Below are positions 1 to 9,394 of a stretch of DNA of 64,000 nucleotides, piece after piece. The stretch is from Leptospiraceae bacterium (lineage in GTDB: Bacteria; Spirochaetota; Leptospiria; Leptospirales; Leptonemataceae), in contig BPKM01000007.1 of NCBI GenBank assembly GCA_026005135.1, positions 67,001 through 131,000 of the forward strand, given 5' to 3'. The position numbers and the translations under genes were made by a program. The notes below the pieces were generated by a model, which was given only the letters and a program-made list of their open reading frames with translations, was not told the DNA's origin and did no database searches. The stretch's first letter is position 1; each line of letters starts with the position of its first letter.

Positions 1-2
1 AC

Positions 3-452
3 GAAGCGAAATTTTTACAAGAACAGATAGAAAGATATAAATTGAGGACAGGTTATTACCCAGAAGCAGTATTAGCGGATCAGCTATTCAAAACGAAAGA
101 GAATGTTGAATATTGTAAAGAAAGGCATATAAGATTTACAGGTAAGCGTTTAAGTCGAAAAAAACGAGAAGAAGAAATAGATAAGAAGATAGTAAAACAA
201 GACCAAAGTATGCGAAATGCAATAGAAGGCTTTTTTGGAGTAATTAAAAGAAAATATGGTTTAGATAGATTAATGAATAAATTAAAAACTACAAGTGAAA
301 CAACAATTTCTTTAGTAGTATTATTGAGAAATTTAGAAAAGTTAGTAAATGAATTTTTTTCTCTTTTGGTAAATACTATATTATTTTCTAAATTTTCCTT
401 ATATTTTTCCAAAAAATGCAAAAACTTGAATTTTTCAGTAAACCCTATTTAG
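3..452 (+). CDS. IS5-like transposase, C-terminal part (cut by window edge)
   Basis: The frame is already open at base 3, so the 5' end lies outside the window. What remains is the last third of a DDE transposase. It holds the segment after the second catalytic Asp (ADQLFKTKENVEYCKERHI) and the region around the catalytic Glu (RNAIEGFFGVIKRKYGLDR), the pattern of IS5/IS1182-type transposases. The last 35 residues, rich in Phe, Leu and Lys, look less like the family. No terminal inverted repeat was found downstream. The internal TTG start at 42 is only an artefact of truncation. The family call is firm; the IS subgroup is not. Confidence 0.7.
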   Translation, partial: EAKFLQEQIERYKLRTGYYPEAVLADQLFKTKENVEYCKERHIRFTGKRLSRKKREEEIDKKIVKQDQSMRNAIEGFFGVIKRKYGLDRLMNKLKTTSETTISLVVLLRNLEKLVNEFFSLLVNTILFSKFSLYFSKKCKNLNFSVNPI

Positions 453-1054
453 AAGATGTCAATCAGCAAAATCAAAAACTTAATGCTAAAGCGATTGTAT
501 CAACTCAATTGTGTTTTTCCCCTTGGTAAAAAAATTATTAAAATTATTTAATTTTCTATTTTTAATTTTACTATTTCTCTCCAAATAAACAAAATAGAGA
601 TATTTATTAAGGGAATTTCTATAAGAAATACTTTTATTACTTTTACTCGTTTTCTTATTTCTTTTATTTCTCTTTTTCTAATAGGTTTGTACTATAATAT
701 TAGATTCTCAAATAGTTTTTTTTGATTTCCTGTTTAATTAAGTTTTCTAATTCTTGTTTATTATTTATTAGTTTTTCAATTATAATCTATCTTTTTACTT
801 TTTATTGCAAATTAATTCATAAAACCAAAATTTCAAAAGCTTTGCAAAGGGTTTTTTTGACACAATCAATATAACACAATAATGAATAATCACATAAAAT
901 TATGCAGAATTTTTAACATTAAGAATTATTTTATAAATTTTTTCCAGTAATATCTATTTTTCCAAAACCCATAAATTGGATTCTAGCAATTAAATACTCG
1001 ACAGAAGAATAAAATCATTATATTTTCTAAAAAAAAGAATTTTTTCTTTATAGA
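453..1054. other. AT-rich intergenic stretch, no gene seen
   Basis: No credible reading frame was found on either strand. The stretch is dominated by T- and A-runs and probably contains the missing right end of the upstream insertion sequence plus non-coding sequence before the MITE at 1055. No hairpin of terminator quality was recognised. Confidence 0.5.
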
Positions 1055-1230
1055 GGCTCTGTTGTATAAAAGTTAATGATTTGCTATTTATAAAAATATT
1101 TTTTTATAAAAATATATGCCAATATAATATAGATATTTTTTGTGATATAAAAAAAGTATTGAATTTTTGAATATATGTTATTAATATTTAAATAAAATTT
1201 TGCTTTAAAATGGGAGTTTTGCAAAAAACC
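1055..1230 (+). mobile_element. MITE copy A (IS5/IS903-like ends)
   Basis: Non-coding element of about 176 bp. It starts GGCTCTGTTGTATAA and ends with a degenerate inverse (GAGTTTTGCAAAAAACC). It aligns over nearly its whole length with copy C at 46143, sharing AAAGTTAAT, TTGCTATTTATAAAAATAT, GATAT-AAAAAAGTATT and ATTTTGCTTTA blocks. The consensus terminal repeat GGCTTTGTTGCATAA resembles the ends of IS903-type elements. The right end abuts the first nuclease gene, which makes an upstream ATG at 1210 fall inside the element; the gene's own start is later. Confidence 0.7.
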
Positions 1231-1263
1231 TTAGAGAGAGGTAAAAATAGCGAGGGAAAAATA

Positions 1264-2802
1264 ATGAAGCAATTACCCATAGGAATATCAAGTTTTGAAA
1301 AGATAAGAGGAGGGGATTATTATTATGTAGATAAAAGTATATTTATAGAGAAGCTTGTAAGAAATGGGACATATTATTTTCTTTCTCGTCCAAGGAGATT
1401 TGGTAAGTCTTTATTAGTAGATACGTTAAAACAGGCGTTTTTAGGCAGAAAAGAGTTATTTGAAGGATTATATTTAGAGAAGAATTGGGATTGGGGAAAG
1501 AAATATCCCGTAATCCATATAGATTTTGGAGGAGGGGTAATAAAAGATAAAGAAGAATTAAAACAAGTATTAATTAAACAATTAGAAGAACATTATATAT
1601 TATATGGATTAAAAATTTTAGAAAATAAAAATACATATAATTTTTTGTTTAGGGATTTAATTATTAGTTTATATAAGAAATATAATCAATCTGTAGTGGT
1701 ATTAGTAGATGAGTATGATAAGCCAATATTGGATAGGATAGAGGATAGGGAGAAGGCGATAGAGATAAGAGAGGTATTAAAAGATTTTTATAGTGTATTA
1801 AAGCCATTGGATGCATATTTAAAATTTGTATTTTTGACGGGGGTATCAAGATTTTCGAAGGTATCGATATTTAGTGGATTGAATCAGATACAGGATATAA
1901 CATTATCTCCAAAGTTTTCTACGATATGTGGATATACACAGGAAGAGTTTGAAGAAGTATTTAAGGATAGATTGTTAGATGTGGATATAGAAGAAATAAA
2001 GAAATGGTATAATGGCTATAATTGGTTAGGGGATAAAGTATATAATCCATTTGATATATTATTATTTTTAGACGAGAAATTATACAGGCCATACTGGTTC
2101 GAAACAGGGACACCGACATTTTTAGTAAAATTATTTCATAAAGAGCGATATTATTTACCGGAGTTAGAGAATTTAGAAGTAGGAGAAGAATTATTATCAA
2201 ATATAGATATAGATTTTATACATCCGGAGAATTTATTATTTCAGACTGGATATTTAGCGATAAAAGAGCGATATCAGTTAGGGATAAAGAATTATTATTT
2301 ATTAAGTTATCCGAATTTAGAGGTAAGGATAAGTTTAAATGATGCATTTTTGAATTATATAACGAATACATTAGAAAAAGATAGAGTAGAGATAGGGATA
2401 ATCCGTGTATTGGAAAGTAATAATTTAGATAGATTAAAGGAACTATTATATAGTTTTTTTTCGAGTATACAGATGGACTGGTATAGGAGGAATGAGATAG
2501 ATAAGTATGAAGGATTTTATGCCTCAGTGGTATATGCATTATTGAATGGAAGTGGATTAGAGGTAATAACAGAAGATGCTACGAATAGAGGTAGGATTGA
2601 TTTAACAGTGATATATAAGGATAGAGTCTATATAATAGAATTTAAGGTAATAGAAAAAGAAGAGGGATTATCATTAAAACAGATAAAAGAGAGAAGATAT
2701 TACGAGAAATATCAGGGTAAATATAGAGAGATATATCTGATAGGAATAGAATTTAGTAAAGAGAAACGAAATATTGTGCATTATGAATGGGAGAAATTAT
2801 AA
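1264..2802 (+). CDS. AAA-ATPase-like / PD-(D/E)XK nuclease fusion protein, copy 1
   Basis: Predicted cytoplasmic protein of 512 residues. The N-terminal AAA-ATPase-like domain (PF09820 type) has a Walker A-like RPRRFGKSLL near residue 45 and Walker B VVVLVDEYDKP near 145. The C-terminal DUF1703-type nuclease domain has the PD-(D/E)XK pattern GRIDL...YIIEFKV near 465-480. The start is taken at 1264 because the paralogue begins with the same MKQLPIGISSF and a GAGGG site precedes it; a frame extension to 1210 lies in MITE sequence. It is followed after 44 bp by a near-copy. Such proteins occur in multiple copies in some genomes; their role is unproven and may involve DNA or mobile-element interaction. 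Confidence 0.85.
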   Translation: MKQLPIGISSFEKIRGGDYYYVDKSIFIEKLVRNGTYYFLSRPRRFGKSLLVDTLKQAFLGRKELFEGLYLEKNWDWGKKYPVIHIDFGGGVIKDKEELKQVLIKQLEEHYILYGLKILENKNTYNFLFRDLIISLYKKYNQSVVVLVDEYDKPILDRIEDREKAIEIREVLKDFYSVLKPLDAYLKFVFLTGVSRFSKVSIFSGLNQIQDITLSPKFSTICGYTQEEFEEVFKDRLLDVDIEEIKKWYNGYNWLGDKVYNPFDILLFLDEKLYRPYWFETGTPTFLVKLFHKERYYLPELENLEVGEELLSNIDIDFIHPENLLFQTGYLAIKERYQLGIKNYYLLSYPNLEVRISLNDAFLNYITNTLEKDRVEIGIIRVLESNNLDRLKELLYSFFSSIQMDWYRRNEIDKYEGFYASVVYALLNGSGLEVITEDATNRGRIDLTVIYKDRVYIIEFKVIEKEEGLSLKQIKERRYYEKYQGKYREIYLIGIEFSKEKRNIVHYEWEKL

Positions 2803-2846
2803 ATTTAGTTATATAACAATAAAAGGGATAAAGAAGAGAGGAGAAG

Positions 2847-4385
2847 ATGAAGCAATTACCCATAGGAATATCAAGTTTTGAAAAGATAAGAGGAGGGAAT
2901 TATTATTATGTAGATAAAAGTATATTTATAGAGAAGCTTGTAAGAAATGGGACGTATTATTTTCTTTCTCGTCCAAGGAGATTTGGTAAGTCTTTATTAG
3001 TAGATACGTTAAAACAGGCGTTTTTAGGCAGAAAAGAGTTATTTGAAGGATTATATTTAGAGAAGAATTGGGATTGGGGAAAGAAATATCCCGTAATCCA
3101 TATAGATTTTGGAGGTGGGGTAATTCATAATGCAGAAGATTTAAAAGAAAGAATTGTTACATTGCTCGAAAGAAATCAAGAATCACTTAAAATATCATGT
3201 GAACATAAAAAAGATTTTAGAAGATGTATAGAAGAGTTGATATTTCAAGCATATGAGAAATATAAAGCCCCCGTAGTGGTATTAGTAGATGAGTATGATA
3301 AGCCAATATTGGATAGGATAGAGGATAGGGAGAAGGCGATAGAGATAAGAGAGGTGTTAAAAGATTTTTATAGTGTATTAAAGCCATTGGATGCATATTT
3401 AAAATTTGTATTTTTGACGGGGGTATCAAGATTTTCGAAGGTATCGATATTTAGTGGATTGAATCAAATAAATGATATAACAATAGACGAGAAATTCTCT
3501 ACGATATGTGGATATACACAGGAAGAGTTTGAAGAAGTATTTAAGGATAGATTGTTAGATGTGGATATAGAAGAAATAAAGAAATGGTATAATGGCTATA
3601 ATTGGTTAGGGGATAAAGTATATAATCCATTTGATATATTATTATTTTTAGATAAAAAGTTATACAGGCCATACTGGTTCGAAACAGGGACACCAACATT
3701 TTTAGTAAAATTGATATTACAGAATAAATATTATATACCGAAATTAGAGTCATTAAAAGCGGGCGAAGAGATATTATCAAATTTAGATATAGATTATATA
3801 AATGTTGAGAATATATTATTTCAGACTGGATATTTAACGATAAAAGAGGTAAAGAGATTAACAGAGAAAACATTTTATGAATTAACTTATCCAAATTTAG
3901 AAGTAAAGATAAGTTTAAATAATTTATATTTAAATAATATATTTAATATCTTATCAGAGAAAGATGAATTACAGATAGGTATAATAGAATCCTTAGAGAA
4001 TAATGATATAGATAGTATAAGAAATATATTATATAGTTTTTTTTCGAGTATACCATTGGACTGGTATAGGAGGAATGAGATAGATAGTTATGAGGGATTT
4101 TATGCTTCAGTGGTATATGCATTATTGAATGGAAGTGGATTAGAGGTAATAACAGAAGATGCGACGAATAGAGGTAGGATTGATTTAACATTGATATATA
4201 AGGATAGAGTATATATAATAGAATTTAAGGTAATAGAAAAAGAAGAGGGATTATCATTAAAACAGATAAAAGAGAGGAAATATTACGAGAAGTATCAGGG
4301 TAAATATAGAGAGATATATCTGATAGGAATAGAATTTAGTAAAGAGAAACGAAATATTGTGCATTATGAATGGGAAAAACTATAA
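2847..4385 (+). CDS. AAA-ATPase-like / PD-(D/E)XK nuclease fusion protein, copy 2
   Basis: Tandem paralogue of the gene at 1264, also 512 residues, with the same Walker A (RPRRFGKSLL), Walker B (VVVLVDEYDKP) and nuclease (GRIDL, YIIEFKV) motifs. A strong AGAGGAGA ribosome site lies 5 bp before the ATG. The two genes are nearly identical in DNA over the first 280 bp, the central 370 bp and the last 350 bp, but differ strongly in islands around residues 95-140, 230-236 and 290-395. Copy 2 is followed directly by a strong terminator, so the pair is probably one transcription unit. Function is as uncertain as for copy 1. Confidence 0.85.
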   Translation: MKQLPIGISSFEKIRGGNYYYVDKSIFIEKLVRNGTYYFLSRPRRFGKSLLVDTLKQAFLGRKELFEGLYLEKNWDWGKKYPVIHIDFGGGVIHNAEDLKERIVTLLERNQESLKISCEHKKDFRRCIEELIFQAYEKYKAPVVVLVDEYDKPILDRIEDREKAIEIREVLKDFYSVLKPLDAYLKFVFLTGVSRFSKVSIFSGLNQINDITIDEKFSTICGYTQEEFEEVFKDRLLDVDIEEIKKWYNGYNWLGDKVYNPFDILLFLDKKLYRPYWFETGTPTFLVKLILQNKYYIPKLESLKAGEEILSNLDIDYINVENILFQTGYLTIKEVKRLTEKTFYELTYPNLEVKISLNNLYLNNIFNILSEKDELQIGIIESLENNDIDSIRNILYSFFSSIPLDWYRRNEIDSYEGFYASVVYALLNGSGLEVITEDATNRGRIDLTLIYKDRVYIIEFKVIEKEEGLSLKQIKERKYYEKYQGKYREIYLIGIEFSKEKRNIVHYEWEKL

Positions 4386-4394
4386 AAAAAATTG

Positions 4395-4427
4395 GCGTCC
4401 ATTGCGGACGCTATTATATTTTTTTCA
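4395..4427 (+). terminator. Rho-independent terminator after the nuclease pair
   Basis: Perfect 6-bp stem GCGTCC/GGACGC with loop ATTGC, followed after TATTATA by a run of seven T. It begins 10 bp after the stop of the second nuclease gene. Confidence 0.85.
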
Positions 4428-4431
4428 CATT

Positions 4432-4740
4432 CTGGACAATTGTTCTGGATTTATAGGTCTATATTTAGTATATCTTACCATAGTTGATTCGAAAATACAT
4501 GCCCACCACTAATTCTTGTATTCTCTAAAACCGTCCAATTCCTCCGGGAAACCTACTTACATTATCCAATTACATTCATATGGAAAATCCATGGATACAA
4601 GGATATGTTTTCTTTATAATCATTCCTCTTATCTTCGGGAATTTGATAGTATTGATTTTTAAACATGAAAGGGATTATCAATTTTTATTTTTGTAGATTT
4701 TGCCATGTAACCTTGTAACACCAGCCGTTTAATGTTAAAT
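4432..4740. other. Gap with degenerate sequence and one tiny ORF
   Basis: Slightly less AT-rich than its surroundings. A 38-codon frame at 4580-4696 (+) encodes a hydrophobic peptide starting MENPWIQGYVFF with one possible membrane segment. No ribosome site is obvious and the frame is closed upstream at 4526. It may be a remnant; no family was recognised. Confidence 0.3.
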
Positions 4741-5311
4741 TTAGGATATGCAAAGATAATTAAAGAAATCTTTTAAACCATCTTTAGTCCCCAGTGTTAG
4801 AATAATTGTAGGTTGTAATGCTAATATTTGTAGCATTATAGAAATTCTATACATTTTAAGTCTTTTGACATGTTATTTGAATCTACATGAGGATTTTTTA
4901 AGAAGTCAATATATAGCCCAACTTATTTTATGACTATCCAATACACACCAGAAATATCATAGCAAGAATTTTCTATTAATGGTTCTGGATGCTGTTGAGG
5001 TAATCTTGATAAAAATTATCAATATGTCCACATATATCTGTATATGGAAATTGTGATTGTGGTGGAACATAACCTTCTGCTGGTTTATTACCAATGATTA
5101 GAATATCAATTTTTTCTAAGGGTTTTTCTCTTTTACAACTTGTTCCCACTGCTAATACAATACGATCTTTTGTATTTGGGTCGTTATATAAATCATTTCT
5201 TGCCCATTTTTTACACATATCTTTATTTGAGCAAACTTTACAAAAATTATCTTCCCAGAAATCCTGATGTAATTTTTTCCAGCAATCATTTGTACAAAGG
5301 ATATAATCCAT
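4741..5311 (-). pseudogene. Uracil-DNA-glycosylase-fold-like protein, frameshifted
   Basis: The first frame (5311-4976, 111 codons) starts at an ATG with GGAGG 5 bp upstream. It has a Cys-rich head (CTNDC, CKVCSNKDMC) and then IDILIIGNKPAEG, which resembles motif A of UDG-superfamily proteins. The reading continues in other frames: EPLIENSCYDISGVYW, then DFLKNPHVDSNN, then a segment with LQPTIILTLGTKDG, the shape of the conserved strand before the UDG C-terminal motif. At least two indels and a stop separate the pieces, so the gene looks decayed. It appears related to the block at 6952-7705. The family call rests on motif shape only. Confidence 0.4.
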
Positions 5312-5431
5312 ATTTTCCTCCGGTAAAATTAGTACTAATAAAATATTATTTTTGAACAATCTTGATATTCATAGAATTGGCTATTCTTACTAAATCTCCT
5401 TTTGTTCTATGGATTATAGTTTTATATGTAT

Positions 5432-6127
5432 TTATATTATTGATTTGATAACGATTTGCATAACGTTTTTTAATTTTGTTGTATATTTTTCTGTTTCTTT
5501 TTTATTTTTATTAAGATCGCATTTATCGCATTCTTTCAATTTTCTTTTTTTAAGAACCAGAAAATATCTAAAAATAAAATAATCATCTAATTTCCCTTTT
5601 TCTGTATATTCCTTTCGTAATATTTTTAATGATTTTAAAATATATTCTTTTGGACTTATTTCCTGGTCTAAATCTTCATCCTGATTATAAGATTTTGTGC
5701 TTATTCTATTTAAAATTTTATCATCATATTTTAATGTATGATTATGTATTTTGTTTTGATTACTAAATTTAGATTTTATTAAATTATTAGAAATATTTTT
5801 AATAGTTCCAATAAAATATGCACTGATATCATTGGCTTTTTCTAATAATTGAATTAATAGATTTTTTTCTTTTAATTCCTCGAAAATTTTAAGAAGTAAA
5901 TCCTGATTCAAATCAGATTTTATCTTATTAAATTCTATATTTTTATTATATAGTGATCTTTTGATTATTCTAGGAATTATTGTTATAAGTTTATTTGCTA
6001 ATACATTATCTATTTCTTTCTGGATTTTTTCTTTATTGGGAATATTTTCAATTTCATTTATGATCACCTGATTTACTATGCAAAATTTAAGTATATCTTT
6101 TAAGTCTAATTCTGAATTTTGATTCAT
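5432..6127 (-). CDS. Sigma-70-like (ECF-type) regulator, divergent
   Basis: Protein of 231 residues. The start is set at the ATG preceded by AAAGGAGGAG; 16 further upstream codons are open but run into the neighbouring MITE. Residues about 65-125 resemble sigma region 2: DLNQDLLLKIFEEL matches the DLxQExFLKLxE pattern, and DISAYFIGTIKNISNNLIKS matches the xxAYLYxIARNLAIDxLR pattern. The C-terminal part could be a region-4-like helical domain, but the match is weak and it includes a CDKC pair. It lies between two UDG-like genes on the same strand. It could instead be an unrelated helical protein. Confidence 0.45.
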   Translation of the reverse strand: MNQNSELDLKDILKFCIVNQVIINEIENIPNKEKIQKEIDNVLANKLITIIPRIIKRSLYNKNIEFNKIKSDLNQDLLLKIFEELKEKNLLIQLLEKANDISAYFIGTIKNISNNLIKSKFSNQNKIHNHTLKYDDKILNRISTKSYNQDEDLDQEISPKEYILKSLKILRKEYTEKGKLDDYFIFRYFLVLKKRKLKECDKCDLNKNKKETEKYTTKLKNVMQIVIKSII

Positions 6128-6143
6128 AAACTCCTCCTTTATA

Positions 6144-6258
6144 AAGCTTTGTAGCATAAAGGTTAATTGTTTCATATATAAACATATACAAATTGTATTG
6201 TACTTATAACGTATGTATAGAAAAATTTCGTTTTATAAGGGAGTTATGCAACAAAGCT
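6144..6258 (-). mobile_element. MITE copy B (short form)
   Basis: Element of 115 bp with 15-bp terminal inverted repeats: AGCTTTGTAGCATAA on the left, and the inverse of AGCTTTGTTGCATAA on the right (one mismatch). Its ends and the subterminal AAGGTTAATTGTTTCATATATA block match copies A and C, but the middle is shorter. It sits immediately upstream of the sigma-like gene. Confidence 0.65.
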
Positions 6259-6274
6259 CCTTTTAATATAAATT

Positions 6275-6882
6275 TTAATATAAAAAATTTAAATATTTTT
6301 TTAATAAAAAAGTGGATAGTACCATTATTTTCTTATAAAGAAATAATTCATTATTGATATCATCTCTATAATCGTGTTTTAGATAATAATTTTCGTATAT
6401 AAACTTATAAAAAATAATCTTAGTAATCATTTTAGAAAAAGCATATAAAATTTTTTTATTTTCCCATAAATGCCCATAGTAGCATTCTATATAAGATCGA
6501 ACTAAGCGAAAAATATGTTTATAAATCTGTTTTTCTACATTTTTGATTTTTTTATTAATTTCTAAAATTTTCTGTTTTACTATTTTCTTCTTCTTTTTGT
6601 AATTCTCTTATTTCCTTTTGTAATTTAGAAATTTCAATTTTATAATAAGAATTACTGATAACCAGAATGATTCATATTAGATGGTATAACGAAACCTATT
6701 ATTAACATTTTATTTTCATTATCCGAAGAATAGTCTCTATATGTTTCTTTTCTCTGCATACTTCTATATTTTGAAATTGTTTTAGAATGATCTAAAATTT
6801 TTTGTTGTATTTCCAGAGTTTTTTCTAATAATTCCTTTTTTTGCAGTTCTAAGATAATTTTATTTAAAATTAGAGCTTTCAT
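6275..6882 (-). pseudogene. Frameshifted coiled-coil protein, unknown
   Basis: The first frame, 6882-6652, encodes 76 residues beginning MKALILNKIILELQKKELL, a helical coiled-coil-like sequence. The reading then shifts to a second frame (YYKIEISKLQKEIRELQKEE) and then to a third (from KKIVKQKILEINKK to KKYLNFLY), which ends at 6275, 17 bp before the MITE. Together they would make a protein of about 195 residues rich in Lys, Glu, Ile and Tyr. No family was recognised. Two indels within 60 bp suggest decay rather than one sequencing error. Confidence 0.45.
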
Positions 6883-6951
6883 AAAACTATCCTTTTTGAT
6901 TTTTATTATATTATGTATGAATCTTCTTATAAAAGTTTCATTTTTTTTTAA

Positions 6952-7705
6952 TTATTGCGTTTTTTTTTGTATATAGTTATAGATTTTTTTTATATCATTA
7001 TCATTTAAAAATAAATCTGGAATAAAAGAATATTCATGAATTTCAAATTGATCTGGTTTAATTAAATCTATTATTTTCTTTTTTTCATTATTTTTTAATA
7101 CATTTTGTGCATCGCTGATAAAAAGAATGGCATATGGTTCAATTTTTTTAATAATATCTAAGCATATACATAGTTGTTTATTCTAAAATTTTACTGGTTT
7201 CTTGATGTTTTAATAAAGAATCTAATTCTTCTCCATTACATCGAAGCCAGTATAAATCAAGAAAAGTAAAATTTAGATCCTGAAATTTACAATTCTTATT
7301 ATTAAAATATTTGGCAAAAATAGGTGCTATAAAATCTTTTTCTACTAAAAGTTGATATTTATTATTTTCAAAGATCGTTAGTTTTTGGTTCTTATTAGAG
7401 CAACTTTCCTCAGGTGGTAATACTGGACACCAATATTCAACAATATCATTCTGATATTGATCATGTTCTTTATACCAGGTAGGTCTTTTTCCTAGGACTA
7501 AAATATCTGGTTTTATAATTACTTTTTCAGAAACAATAAAACCTCGACAGAATGGCTTATTTTTTATACATTCTTTTAAAAGTTTATGTTGTTTTATTGC
7601 ATTATCTAACTCATTTGCCACTTCTTCTATTTGTTTATGATATTGTTGTTTTATATTAAGTATTTTTAAAGGTGTAGATGGGGTTCTGGATTTCTTATTG
7701 AGCAT
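6952..7705 (-). pseudogene. Uracil-DNA-glycosylase-fold-like protein, one frameshift
   Basis: The first frame (7705-7178, 175 codons) has a helical N-terminus, a Cys pair (CIKNKPFC), KPDILVLGKRPTWYK in the position of UDG motif A, and LNFTFLDLYWLRCNGEE resembling the strand and loop that follow. At GAATAA a +1 shift joins a second frame, KQLCICLDIIKKIEPYAILF and onward, which supplies the next conserved strand and ends at 6952. Total about 250 residues, normal for the fold. The catalytic Asp or Asn could not be identified. It is a probable paralogue of the 4741-5311 block. Confidence 0.4.
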
Positions 7706-7831
7706 AGAAACAGAATAAATCTTTAATTTATAAGTTTCAAGAACAATTTAGAAATATTATTGTTTTTTTTATAAAAAATAAAAGTATTAAATAAGTAATA
7801 TTTCGTATATTATAACTTTTTAAATCAAAGA

Positions 7832-9226
7832 TTATTTTAATTGTAATATGTAATTTGAACTACTATTATTTATATCGTTATAATTACCTAATATGAGTAT
7901 TTTACCTTCAGGTAATAATAAAAATTTATCAATGTAATCATTTTTATGGTATTGTTCTAAGGTATAGGCTACATCATTGGTAAATATTCCATTAATTCCA
8001 AAGGATTCATCTAATTCAAGATTTTCATTTAAGCGAAGCATAAAACTATCATTAAGATTTATATCATTATCAAAACTACCACCAAGTAGGATTTTTCCAT
8101 CTAATTGAATAGCTAAATCATAAAAAATAGCAGAAGAATTAAATAGAGTAAATGTTTTAAAACCATTATTGCCGAAAGTACTATTAAGATTCCCATCAGA
8201 ATTATATTTTCCAATTAAAGGTATGTTAATACCAGATTGTTTGGTATAGCCACATATCATAATAGAACCATCATTTAAAATGATAAACGAATTTAATATA
8301 TCTTCTTGTAAGGAAAAATTTACATCTGTAATCGTTATTCCATTAGTACCAAACGTATTATCTATTGTGCCGTCGTTATTATAGCGAATTAAAAAAATAT
8401 TATAATTAGAAGTTCCACTATAAGATATACCCCCTATTAAAATTTTTCCATCATTTAGAATGAGCAGTTTTTCTGGGTAATCTTGATTGGAGGTAATAAC
8501 CTTTTTTATAATTCCATTGGTTCCAAAGTTTGTAATGGGATTACCAATTGAATCAAATTTTGCAATAAAAATATCATAGTTTGAAGGAGGATTCCCATAG
8601 TATCCAGTAATAATAATATTACCCTCTTTATTGATTTTTATATCTTTTACTTTTTCAACAGTAGTACTATTATCTATATCGATTTTTTTTATTCCATTTA
8701 AGCCAAAAGAGGTATCAAAACTACCATTGGAATTAAAACGTGCTAGAAATGTTTCGTCTGCTCCACTATTTAAATAATTACCACAAATAAGGATTTTATT
8801 GTCATCTTGAATAAATATATAGGTATTTTCAGGTGATTCATCACCTACCTTAAAAATAACAATTCCATTATAATCAAATGAATTATCAATACTTCCATTT
8901 GCATTAAATCTTATTAAAATACTATATTTTAAAATTCCATTATTATAAATACCAGAAACAATGAATTTACCATCTTTTTGTATCTTTATATCCGAGAGTG
9001 TTATACTTACACTATTTAAATTGAATAATTTATCTAAATCTTTAATAAAACCATTATCACCAAATTCAGTATCTATAATACCTCTTGGAAATATTATAGA
9101 AGTATTTTGATTGAGTAGTAAGCTTAATAGAAGCAAATCTTTATTTTGTTTTTTATCATTGCATTTTGTACAATTTAATAAACAAAAAATACTTAATAAT
9201 ATTAAAATATTATGTTTATATTTCAT
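7832..9226 (-). CDS. Delta-60 repeat lipoprotein
   Basis: Predicted lipoprotein of 464 residues. The N-terminus MKYKHNILILLSIFCLLNC is a signal peptide with lipobox LLNC. The start is placed at 9226, with GGAGG 7 bp upstream, rather than at an upstream ATG that overlaps the ribosome site. The rest consists of at least seven repeats of about 55 residues with cores such as FDTSFGLNGIKK, DNTFGTNGI and NSTFGNNGF followed by DGKILIGG-type strands. This is the delta-60 repeat (DUF5122) pattern that probably folds as a beta-propeller on the cell surface. It stands alone on the minus strand. Function unknown. Confidence 0.85.
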   Translation of the reverse strand: MKYKHNILILLSIFCLLNCTKCNDKKQNKDLLLLSLLLNQNTSIIFPRGIIDTEFGDNGFIKDLDKLFNLNSVSITLSDIKIQKDGKFIVSGIYNNGILKYSILIRFNANGSIDNSFDYNGIVIFKVGDESPENTYIFIQDDNKILICGNYLNSGADETFLARFNSNGSFDTSFGLNGIKKIDIDNSTTVEKVKDIKINKEGNIIITGYYGNPPSNYDIFIAKFDSIGNPITNFGTNGIIKKVITSNQDYPEKLLILNDGKILIGGISYSGTSNYNIFLIRYNNDGTIDNTFGTNGITITDVNFSLQEDILNSFIILNDGSIMICGYTKQSGINIPLIGKYNSDGNLNSTFGNNGFKTFTLFNSSAIFYDLAIQLDGKILLGGSFDNDINLNDSFMLRLNENLELDESFGINGIFTNDVAYTLEQYHKNDYIDKFLLLPEGKILILGNYNDINNSSSNYILQLK

Positions 9227-9394
9227 TTTTCGCCTCCGCAAATTAATATCATAAAATATAACACTTACTTAAAGAAAAATTTGCATAAAAAATTAAAAAA
9301 ATTATAATAAATATTATATAGTATATAATATAAAATATATTGTAATAGAATAGAATGTTATTGACTTTATTGTTTTTGATTTTATTTTAAGACT

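Noticed and set aside
453-560. Right terminal repeat of the first transposase fragment
   Set aside because: No sequence inverse to GGCTTTGTTGCATAA or another clear repeat was found there, so the MITEs cannot be tied to this transposase.
1210-1263. Upstream start (MGVLQKTLERG) for the first nuclease gene
   Set aside because: These codons are MITE sequence, and the paralogue starts at MKQLPIG with a good ribosome site.
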